This document shows positions 46,831-58,800 of a DNA stretch of 64,000 bases, piece by piece (position 1 is the stretch's first letter; every line of letters begins with the position of its first letter). The stretch is from Zygaena filipendulae. Taxonomy: Eukaryota > Arthropoda > Insecta > Lepidoptera > Zygaenidae. The notes under the pieces were generated by a model, which made no database searches, had not been told where the DNA came from, and saw nothing but the letters and a program-made list of their open reading frames with translations. Made by a program: the position numbers and the translations under genes. The DNA lies in contig OU015670.1 in assembly GCA_907165275.2 (NCBI GenBank), positions 1,949,501 to 2,013,500 on the forward strand, given 5' to 3'.

Positions 46831-49800
46831 CCGTCCATCCATCCATCCGTCCATCCATCCATCCATTCATCCATCCATCCATCCATCCATCCATCCATCC
46901 ATCCATCCATCCATCCATCCATACATTCTTACATTCTTACAAACTTTTGCGTTTATAATATTAGTAGGATTCATATTCATAAGAAACGATGCGCATGCTT
47001 GACGCAGCAGCGAGCCTAGTGAGAGTTCTATCGGTTCGCTTGTATGTTGTTACAGCCCTGCCAGTGGTGAAGTTAGCGACACCCGATATCACAAATTTAA
47101 TGAGGCAAAAGTAAAATAGTATGAACACTATAATCTATACATATAAAATGCTTTGTCCTGAATGACTGATGGATCAACGCACAGCCTACACCGTTGATCG
47201 TAGAGACCTGAAACTTGGAGGGTGTGTTCTTTGTATGACATAGGCATCAGATAAGAAAGGATTTTTGAAAATTCAACCCCTAAGGGGATGAAAAGGGGTT
47301 GCAAAATGTATGGAACTATTCCGCGGGAACTTCGAAATTATCGCGGGTGAAACCGCGCGATACAGCTAGTTATATATGTAGTATAAATCATATTTGCAAA
47401 AATACTTAAAAATATATATATATTGTTTCTAATGTTGTTTATAATGTTTCTTTCTATAGCATTATCTCTGTACTTACAGGTGGAACAACTGAAACAGGAC
47501 GTGTCGGAGCTGGAAGCCCTGCAAGAGGTCCACGAGCAGCTGGTTGAGTCCAACCGTGAGCTGGAGATGGACCTGCGCGAGGAGCTGGAGCTGGCGCACG
47601 CGCACACCAGGGAGGTGGGACTCGTTGAACTTTGATAGAAAGAAAGAAAGAAAGAGAAGTTACATTTAAGGGCCTAGGTCGATTTTTTATATATTTTTTT
47701 TTTTTTAACTAGTATATACGTATAAACGAAATTACCGTGCTCAAACTTTCGCTCAGAATATACAATAAACGTAATAACATCAGTATGGTGATAGATACAG
47801 AGAGCGCCGTGTCTACTTTGAGTACAAAAAAAAACATAAACATATACATACAGTCGAACATAGAACCTACTCTTTTTTTGAAGTTGGTTTAAAAAAACAC
47901 CGTCCTGAACTTATTAAAAATCGCGCGTTCGTGTGTGCGAAGGCGGCGCGCGAGCGCGAGGCGGCGATGGAGACGATAATGGACCGCGACGCGACCATCG
48001 TCAAGTTCCGCGAGCTGGTGCAGCGCATGGCCGAGCAGCACAACGACCTGCGCGCGCAGCTGCACTCCAAGCAAGGTGACGACACGCACCACACGCCACG
48101 CACTACTTACCACACACCGCGCGCTACTTACTACTCACAAATTGCTTGCCGCCCTCTACATACCAGTTACCACGCACTACACACAACGCGCTACTTACCA
48201 TACACCGTACACTACTTACCACACACAAATTGCTTACACACAACGCGCTACTTACCATACACCATACACTGTTTACCACACACCACGCACTGCTTACCAC
48301 ACACCACGCACTGCTTACCACACACCACACACTGTTTACCTCACACCTCGCACTTACCACACACCACACACTGTTTACCTCACACCACGCACTTTTTACC
48401 ACCCAACACGCACTGCTTACCACACACCACACACTGTTTACCTCACACCACACACTGTTTACCTCACACCACGCACTTCTTACCACACACCACGCACTGC
48501 TTACCACACACCACGCACTGCTTACCACACACCACACACTGTTTACCTCACACCTCGCACTTACCACACACCACACACTGTTTACCTCACACCACGCACT
48601 TCTTACCACCCAACACACACTGCTTACCACACACCACACACTACTTCCCACACACTATTTAACACACACCGCGCACTACTTACCACACACAAATTGCTTA
48701 CACACAACGCGCTACTTACCATACACCGTACACTGTTTACCTCACACCACGCACTTCTTACCACCCAACACGCACTGCTTACCACACACCACACACTACT
48801 TCCCACACACTATTTAACACACACCGCGCACTACCACACACAAATTGCTTACACACCACGCACTGCTTACCACACACCACGCACTGCTTACCACACACCA
48901 CGCACTTCTTACCACACACCACGCACTGCTTACCATACATCACTCACTACTTACCACACACCATCTGAATAACCGTAACTAAGTCGTTCGTCATCCGATG
49001 TATCTTCCAACAAGGTCCTTCGAGCCGAATGCGGCCGTCGGAATACCCGAATCTTTTAACACGGTCCTTCGAACCGAATACGACCCTCCGTGTGCTAAAC
49101 GATCGGTCCTTCGAGCCGGATAGGCGTGTGCTAAACTATAACTTTCCCTCAGACTCGCCGGCGCCCTCGTCGGAGCAGGAGGCGGAGCCGGTGGCGCGCA
49201 GCTCCCCGCCCGCGCCCCCCGAGCTCGGCTCGCTGGTGCACGCGTCGCGCGCCTCCACGCGCTCCATCGACCTGCAGCTGCGCGCGCTGGAGCTGCGACA
49301 GGCGTGCGCGCGCGCCGACATGCTCGCCGCGTGCCTGCCCGACCACTTCATGGTCACCGCCGGTCAGTGACCAGTGGACCCGGATACGTTAACCGTTTAG
49401 TTGCGGATGGCACGTCATGTCATCAGTCTTTTTAACAACTACCCCCCTAGCCAAGTTGTCAATCTATACGTATAATCGTTAACACATAGAAAACGTTACT
49501 TTTCCAATTTCCTTGTTATATAAATACAATAGGCTTTCCTAAATTTGTTTTTTTAGTCCGTTTTGTAGATTATTAAAAAATATTGGACACGTATTTTTTT
49601 TTTTTTTATGTAACCAAAAAATAACGGAGATATATCAAGTTGAAATTTCACATGACGTCACGCCTCGCTACAGTTTGTTCGCACGTTATAGCGAGCTGTG
49701 ACGTCACGAGTCCCCCACCCTAAACTTTAATGCACTTTATCTATGCATATTTCCATTATTTTAAAAAAGCCAAAAATACGTGTCTTTTATTTTTTTATTA

Positions 49801-52800
49801 TCTAACTGACGGACTAAATAGAATTTTGATTTTTTTACCCAGGAAACTAGCCTATTCTACCAAGTCATTCGTCGTGTCACGTGAACACGAAAAATCGTCC
49901 AATTTTTCGGGATCGTGAAGTGAAGTCCCCTTTCTTCATTTTTTATAGATAAAACGATTGCAGATTGTCAACTTGACTAAAGTGGCTGGTATTTTAATTG
50001 ATTGTATTAATAACGTTTGCTATATCTTTATTATGCTTTGTAATCTGTATACAAGTTGGTGTATTTCTGTTAACTGAATGAATAAATAAAAGAAATTAAT
50101 AAACTCCCACCAGGCGACCACGACGCGATCCTGTTGCTGCTGCTCCTGCAGCGGCTGAACACCAAGTCGGAGATTATTCTAGGACAAATAAGAGAGAGGT
50201 GAGTGCCGCCTACTCGCTCATGTGCGCCTGGTACAGACCAGTGACTTATTAGCTGTTGATTTCGGAGTTCCCGCGGAAATTCCAGGATATGAAGTACCCT
50301 GTGTCCTTTTCTGTACCATTGACCACGTGTATGTAAAATTTCATGATGATCAGTCGAGTAGTTAAGGCGTTAATGCATAACAAAGAAATCAATGAGCTTA
50401 CATCCACATATTTTACTTTTATACTAAAGAAAATTTATGTTTTGTGAAACAAATGATCACATAAGGATAATATAAATGGTAAATGGATATAATTTTGTTT
50501 TACCGATGCTTGCTGCCTATTGATCCCTATTAATAGAATAAAAAATGAGGATAATTAAAACCATACCTGACTAAAGTGCGCGTCTTTCTCAGTCTGTATA
50601 GGGACCTAATGAGGCTTTGTGAAGGTTAAGTAAAGATTTTTTTTTGTCCCAACAAGAAATCGCGGGCGGAACATCTAGTTGTACGAATTGCAACTGTTTT
50701 TCTCTACGGCGGGTTCTTAAACTATAAATTTCAATGTTTGTTTCCCCGCTCAGGTTCCCAGCGGTGAACGTGTGGGACCGCGAAGTGGTGACCAAGACTC
50801 ACACCGCGGTGCAGTACAGCTTCCGGTGCCAGCTGGAGTATCAGCTGCATATGATACAGGTAAGGAATATAATGACCTACTACGTCAAAATGTTGAATGT
50901 TTTCTCACAATCTATGCCACACGCACACCCTGCACGTGTGCTTGCTGCTGCAGTAGTGTTGGGGAGTCAGATCGGTGCGCTCGTGTGTCGTGTCAGTGGT
51001 TGTGACGTCACCGCGCGTGTGTCGTTGCAGTGCTACGTGAGCATGTGGACGGACGCGCTGGAGACGTGCGCGCCGGAGCTGCTGCTGCGCGCCGCCGCCG
51101 CGCTGCCGGACGCGGCCGCGCAGGAGCGGGCGCTGGACGCGGCGCTGCAGCTGCTGCGCGCCGCCGAGCTCGACGAGAACTGCGCATTAGATGGTCAGTG
51201 ACCCTAGGAAGGGAAGGGGGGGCATGTGTTTTTTTGTGCATGTTGGTGCATATTTTTAGTTCCTGAGAAGTTCTGAAATCAGAACGATTTTGGACACGTA
51301 TTTTTTACGTAATCATAAAATAACGGCGATACATCTTCGTCTCTCGAGCCATCATCCACGAACCGCGACAGTTTATATGCGCAAATGACGTGACGAGCCC
51401 TCACTCCTAAACTTTAACGCGTTTTATATATTATCATTAATTTAAATACATCAAAATATACGTGTCAAAAATATACGCCTAACTGATGGCGCACAAGCGC
51501 ACAAAAACGGAAGAGTGTGGAGTAGCCATTTTTACAGAAGAAATCTACTTCAGCAGGGCAATTGTATAACTTTTGTTGCTATCATATTTCAGTTTCAATC
51601 AGAAGAATAGCGAATTTGTGATTTATTAGTTGTTCAGGCAGCTTCAACTTTTTGAAATATGTATATTATGGTTGATTGCTACATATTTGCAGGTGTCAAA
51701 ACGTGCATACTGTAATCGCAAAATTTCAATGTTTTTGATCGCAACCGAAAAACAATAGAAACAAAAGTTACATAATAGCCCCTTTGCAAAATTATCACAG
51801 TCGAGTAATATTTTCCCCCTTCGGCCTTTGGCACATTATAAGAAACTAGTTGTGCCCCGCGGTTTCATCCGCGTTAATTTCAGAGTTTCCGCGGGAATTC
51901 CGGGATAAAAAATACCCTATGTGTTAATCTGATGTATAAGCTATATCATTGTAAAGTTTCATTTAAATCCATCCAGTAGTTTTTGCGTGAAAGACTAACA
52001 AACATCCATCCATCCATCCATCCATCCATCCATACATTCTTACAAACTTTCGCTTTTATAATATTAGTAGGATTTTCTTGTGTTTCACATGCATCCATCG
52101 CACATGCATCGCACATGCATGTACGTTCCCATATAACAACCAAAGCGACTTATACACTCTTATAAGATATTTCTTATAATCTAATATATATAAATCACGT
52201 GTCACGTTGTTTGTCCGCGATGGACTCCGAAACCACTGAACGGATTTTGATAAAATTTTGCAACCATTTATAATATGGTCCAACTTAAAAGATAGGATAG
52301 TTTTTATCCCGGAATTCCCTCGGGAACTGAAGGACATAGAGTACTTTTTTCCCGCGACCTCCGCGGGAACTCCGAAATTACCGCGGATGAAATCGCGGGG
52401 GACAGCTAGTAATATATAAATAAATATGCAAAAGGCCTTCGTCCCGCCCAGGCGTGGAGCGGTGCTGGTCGTACCTGGCGGCGATGTGGGGCGCGCTCGG
52501 GCTGGGCGGCGCGGCGGGCGCGGGCGCGGGCGCGGGCGCGGGGCGCGGCGCGCTGCTGCACGCGTGCTGCGCGCTCGACGCGCTCGCGCGCGCGCTGCAC
52601 GCCGACGCCGCCGCGCTCAGGCTCGTGCTGCAGGTGCGTAGGGGGGGCGGGGGGCGGGGAGGGGGCAAGGGGGGGCGAGATGAGAGCAGTTCAAAGCTGC
52701 CTTGTGTAGATTAGTAAAAAATATTGGACACGTATTTTTTCTTTTTTTACGTACTCAAAAAACGCGCGTGACGTCACAATTCGGTGTGGTTTGTATGGCG

Positions 52801-55800
52801 CTTATAATGAATATTGACGTCACGAGCCCCCCACTCTAAACTTTAATGCGCTTTATCTATGTTCATTTTCATTAAATTGAAAAAGCAAAAAATACGTGTC
52901 TATTATTTTTTTATTTTCTAACTGACGGACTAATTAGAATTTTGATATTCATACCTTGGAGAATACCCAATTGCATTAAATCACCGCTCCTTAAGATCTA
53001 TAGGGAACGTGCACGAACTATAGGTGGCAGCACTAAATCGACAAAAGAGACACTATGCGGACAGTAGAGGAAACTTATTAAAGTTGTCATCGTGCTTTCG
53101 GAAGGAAGATAATAATTGAAGAGATAGATTTGTTTTCATAATTATGTAAATAAAACTATCTCCTCAATTAGGTATATTATATTTTTGAATAGGTATGATA
53201 AAAGTTATAAAATATGGCTTCCGGTCTATCTATATCTAGGTATATACTTATAATAAAACTGTAGAGGTCAATTCTGTACATTGAATATAATATATTCAAA
53301 ATTAATATTGGAAGATGAATTGTGATCGATACTGATGCCAAAAAAGCAATCAGTAAATTTTTTGTCTGTCTGTCTGTCTGTCTGTATGTGCACGCATGGG
53401 TCAAATACTAGTGAAGGGATTTTAAGCAAACTTGGTACGATTGTAGTCCATACTCCTGGACAGGTTATAGGCTATATAATAATTATAATATCATTTATAA
53501 TAATAAATATATAACGCTAAGACACATAGGAGCTGAGCAGTGGCGATAAATTTGAAGCAAGTCGGATGAAAATGCGCTTTCGAGCTCTTATCCTCGTATA
53601 CGTTTACTCAATCACGCAAAAACGGCTGAACGGGTTTGGATGAAATTTGACGTGCACGTTGTCAAGGGTACAGAGAAGCACATAGGGTACTTTTTATCCC
53701 GGGATTCATGCGGGAACTCCGAAATTATCACGGGTGAAACCGCGAAGCACAGCTAGTCATTATCAATAATATAATAATTAATGATCGTCAGCGTGGCCAA
53801 AATATGTCAAAAGGTTTTTAAGCTTTTGAGGCCAGCCATGTACCTATTGGAGGTTGAAGAGATGAGGATGAGGAGGATGATCTAAAGAAGAACATGAGGC
53901 TGTGAAAATTGGTAAAATTGTCGCACAAACTAAAATATCCAATGTTTACGATAAGAAAATAATCCTTACTCATATTATAAATGCGAAAGTGAGTTTTTGT
54001 TTGTTTACTTGTTTGTTACGCTTTTACGCCTGAACGGCACAACCGATCATCGTGAAATTTTGCATACAAGTGTTCAGGAGGTTTATTTACTACTAGCTTT
54101 TCGGAATTCCTGAACTCCGGACTGTCCGGAACTTCAAACAGCTAATGGAAAATAAACCCCCTGAAAACTTGTATGCAAAATTTCACGATGATCGGTTGTG
54201 CCGTTTTATTTTTTGTTATTTTTTGTCGATGTATTGATACTTGATACATCCAGAAATACAACAATGAATTGTGATTAGCTAGAATAATAATTTTCACTAG
54301 TAAAATTAATCCTGTTTACTTGTCATAAATGTGAATGGCAACTATCAATAGATTCGGATTGGCGACGCCAGTTGGCAGCACCGTCGTTGTGCACGTTCCC
54401 TATTGGTGGATTTTTACCTCGCTCACCGATCCGCTCCAGTGGACAGGCAGCCTTAAAGCGGGACTTGGTGAGAAAGTTGAGATAGCGCAGTAGAAGCAAT
54501 TCAAAGGCGAGAAAGACATGGTGTTAAAGTTGAGATGAGGAAATAAAAGCAGTTTAAAGGCGAGTGATCTATCTGTGCCCCTCAGTTTCACCCGCCTGAG
54601 TTTTGGGATCAGGAACCTTTGCGGACGCAGGCAGAACAACCCGCCAAAGTTTCGTCACAATCGGACCAATGGTTTTGAAACACATAGAGGAATAGGACAG
54701 ATATACAAACATTCATTCTCATTATTAAGAAGATAAGTAAGGATAGTGTGAACTCGTATTCTAATTATGTGAAAGAAAGAAAGAAAAACTGTTACAAATT
54801 GAAGCACACACTCACTAATGAGATCACCAATCACACTCCACTGTAATCCGATGTCCAGCATACGACATACTGACTGTGTGCGTGTGTGTGCGTGTGCTGC
54901 GCGCAGGTGTGCGAGTCCCCGCAGCCGGCGTCCGAGCTGAGCGAGCTGCACGAGGCGATCCGCGAGGCGAGCGCGTCGCTGCAGCAGCAGCTGAAGAGCG
55001 TGCGCCGCCGCCTGCCGCCCGGCGTGCAGCTGCGCGCCGTGCCCGTCGACATGCAGGCGAGTGAGACACCCCGCCATCCCGGGATAACTGTACCCCGTGT
55101 ACCCCGTGTCCCTGTCTCTGTACCCCACGGGGGCCGGTCAAGTACTTACATATGCAGAGGCTTTGTAATTATAACCTCTCCCCTCGTCAGGAAAAGTAAA
55201 GTAACGGCCGCACTCAGAGTCGACTTTAATGATTACTTAGTTAAGTATAGATTTTTAAAACAAAACTGCCGCAATCAGAGACGTTCAGTAAATTAATGTT
55301 AATTGGCATTTAATGAGATGTAACTTACTTAGTTACATTACATTACATCTCATTAAATGCCAATTAACATTAATTTACTTAATGTATCTCATTGCGGCAG
55401 TTTTGTTTTAAAAATCTATACTTAACTAAGTAGTCATTAAAGTCAACTCTGAGTGCGACGGTAAGTTTCTCGCCCTCCCCCCATGATAACGTAAACATTA
55501 GTGCCTACATGTAATTTTTTTTATGTGCTCTAGATGCCAGAATAAAAGGTACTCTATGATGTCCTTTTCTGTACCCCTGATAACGTGTTTACGAAATTTC
55601 ATGATGATCTGTTAAAACTTGAAAATGTAATAAACAAACAAACTCACTTTCACATTTAGGAATATCAATTAGTAAGGATGGTCGTCTCCACCCCTTACAA
55701 TGGCGGTTAGTTGTTTCCATTATTTTACAAATTTTCATAAGTGGACGCAGATAAGCAATAACATGTTAACCCACAAAATTAAGTTACCTATTCAGAACGA

Positions 55801-58800
55801 TTTTTTGAGAGTTAGGGAACGTTTTTTAACTATGTGTTTACCTTATTACATTGTTTAAGCATGTAACTAAATATTGAACATAAAAAAACGTTGACAGAAA
55901 ATGGCGCTGTAATTTTAAAACTTTAATTTACTCAAAATTTCTCCAGTGTGGGTTAACACACTATTGCTTATCAATGACTAAGTATAAGTACGGGTGGCCA
56001 GTTAATATCGGAGTGACGTATGGTGACGTGTGGTGACGCGCGGTGTGGGTGCGCCGCAGTGGCGAAGGTACCATAGAAGCCGATTCCCACCGGCTTCCCT
56101 TCAGACGCAACATCTCTCTCTACCTACCGTAATTGAGAACGTTGTCAGGGATACAGGGAAGGACTTTTTATACCGGAATTCCCGCGGGAACTCCGAACTT
56201 ATCGCAGGTGATACCGCGTTAACAGATAATAGTTTAATAAGTTGAAATTAAAGTAGATTTCCGGCTTCCCCCTCTCAATATTTCACCCTTCGCCACTGGT
56301 GCGCCGGCAGCTGGTGGAGCGGCTGCGCGGCGCGAGCGCGGCGCAGCTGTGGCAGTGCGCGCGCGCCGCGTCGCTGTGCGCGCGCGCCGCCTGCGCGTGC
56401 GCCGCCGCCGCCGGGGAGCGCGGGGACGCGGCGCCGCTCGCGCACGGCGCGCTGCTGCCGCTGTGGGCCGCCGCCGTCGACAAGGTCTACCACCAGGTAC
56501 ATACATTCAGATTCAGATTTTTATTGATAATCTAATATATATAAATCACGTGTCACGTTGTTTGTCCGCGATGGACTCCGAAACTACTGAACGGATTTTG
56601 ATAAAATTTTATAACCATTCATAAAATGGTCCAACTTAGAAGATAGGATAGTTTTTATCCCGGAATTCCCGCGGGAACTCCAGAACTCAGGGGTACTTTT
56701 TCCCGGAATTCCCGCGGGATCTCCGAAATTACCGCGGATGAAATCGCGGGGGACATCTAGTATTAATTATAAGTCAAATTTGAATAAAATAAATAAAATA
56801 TGATTAAATAAACATTTAAACTAAACATGTTTATAAGTCAAAATCAATATTAAATCAATAGTATATCTATATAAGTTCAAATAAAATAAAAATACGTACG
56901 AGGTCACCGTCCGATACACGCGCGTCTTCGCCTCAGCCCACTGAGCAAATAATCACTACGCACTTTCATACTAATCGCTGAACCAATTTATGAAAGCATT
57001 TAGTGCCAACCATACAAATGCAATGTATGACGCGTTCATAGAAATTTGGTTATGTATTCCAAAGTTGGTGAAAAAGTTCGCGCATAAATCAATAGTAACT
57101 TTTGGTTCAAGAGAGTGTCGCTGGCCTGCCTCAGCCCTCTTAGCCAAGTTGGTGATCCACGATCGTTAACGGTTCAGACAACTAAGGAACATATCGCCAT
57201 GTTACGTGGTCACGAAATAGTATATTTAATTATAATCCGATATTATAATTAGAATCCGACTGTCAACCCTCACCTTCGGCTGCGCCTCGGCTCGGGTAGA
57301 CATTTGTCGGAACTCTTTGCAATGACGGTTCCGCACGTGTACTGAACAACTATTTTTAATACAGTTGCGAAAAAAATGAAGAAATTTAATAAAATATCAA
57401 AAACACAACAAACTCAACTAAGTTCCAACTGTGATCAAGAGATGGCGCTAGTCGTATTAGTAATGCGAAACCTACGTTTCGCAATGCAAAAAGTGTGTCA
57501 AAGTCGTGTCGCCATTTGACAGTTGGCAAAGAGAACGCACGAGTTCGGGAAAGGTAAACAAAAAGCTCGAGTATGTAATAGCCCATATCCCGAACGCTAA
57601 ACGTCCCTGCAATACGTCACTTTTTGAGCAACTGTATTAAAAAAAACTTTCGATTGTACGATTCTACGTCACCATGTGATATAAAAATACGTGCTTTAAG
57701 GTGCGGCGTCGTGCAGTCGCTCGACGCTCGTTCGCAGCGACGAACCCGGTCACGTTTTGAATTACCCGCTTTAAAAAAAAATAGCGATAAGTCGCCTCGT
57801 CGAAAAGCAGCGGTTGGCGGGCGTGACGTCAAGAGTGAGTGCGTACTCATAACAAATGAAAAAAAAAATCATATGTGTGAATATAGCTCAAAAAACTGCA
57901 AGATTTTCACGTGACGAAATCTAAGAATCTTCCCCCTCCGTGAAAGCCTAGATTGTAGGACGCAAATCGTTTTAGAAGCAGCCCTACGTAGTACGTACCG
58001 GCTTATGTCCTCCCCCCCCCCCCCCTACACGGTCCCCCGCTAAGCTCGTCGGGGTGCGTTCCAGGACGACCACGGGCCGGTGCGCACGATCAAGCACTCG
58101 CTGAGCGTGGTCTCCGCCGACGTGGCGAAGCTGGCCGCGTTCGCGCAGGACAAGGAGTACGACATGATGTCGCTCACCAACGTGCACACCGATAAGGTAC
58201 ACCGACGCTTTGGTGACACCCTGTATACGTATATAAACATTAAATTTTTTGGTACAACCTGTATACATATTATATACAGGATGTTACCAAGCTATTGTGT
58301 TTTTACAGTTGATTTGTTGTAAAGTTGTGTTGGTGTAATTTTGCCGTTGACAACTTTAATAAAACCTGTTTTAACTAGTTTTTTTTAAGTCCGTCTTGTA
58401 GATTAATAAAAAATATTGGACACGTATTTTTTCTTTTTTTACGCAATCAAAAAATAACGGCGGTTCGTTGAGTTGAAATTTCGCGTGACGTCACTAACCA
58501 GTGCAGTTTGTATGGCGGCTTTTAGCTGTAAGTGACGTCACGAACCCCCACTCTAAACTTTAATGCGCTTTATCTCTGTGTAATTTCATTTATTTGAAAA
58601 ATAAAAAAATACGTGTCTAATGAACTTTAATTTTCTAACTGACGGACTAATTAGAATTTTGATTTTCAAAAGTCGCCAACATTCTTATTATGAAAATAAC
58701 CATAAATTATATTATTTCACACTGTAATAGCTTGTTATTTTTCTAGTAGTTAATTTCATTTCGGTCGGTTCAGTTACTAGTCTCAAATGGTTGCAGAGGA

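Larger units (their letters stand above)
45977..47130. repeat. Segmental tandem duplication carrying Helitrons
   Basis: Two copies of a block (about 45977-46360 and 46623-47130). Each contains a (CATC)n-bearing Helitron 5' part followed by ATGCGCATGCTTGACGCAGC, GAGAGTTCTATCGGTTCGCT and TGAAGTTAGCGACACCCG. They differ at few positions. A separate Helitron (46372-46578) sits between. Confidence 0.8.
51829..52437. mobile_element. MITE with 3-bp duplication, carrying two Helitrons
   Basis: Left end GGCCTTTGGCACATTATAAG, right end GCAAAAGGCC, flanked by TTC on both sides. It is the relative of 31828-32030. One Helitron (51846-52072) lies just inside the left end and another (52180-52409) near the right. 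The right end is 14 bases from exon 16. Confidence 0.75.

Noticed and set aside
46704..46958. Trp-Met-Asp-Gly or His-Pro-Ser-Ile repeat proteins
   Set aside because: Translation of a CATC tetranucleotide repeat inside a Helitron.
48076..48972. Long open frames on both strands (up to 298 codons) rich in His-Thr-Leu-Tyr
   Set aside because: They translate a 21-bp minisatellite in intron 11 of DCTN1 and are open in several frames at once.
55057..55066. Ordinary GT donor GCGA/GTGAGA for exon 17
   Set aside because: It would end in phase 1, but exon 18 only makes the expected protein in phase 0.
57624..57914. 96-codon basic frame in DCTN1 intron 18
   Set aside because: No homology recognised, begins inside a MITE end and has no splice signals that fit the flanking DCTN1 phases.
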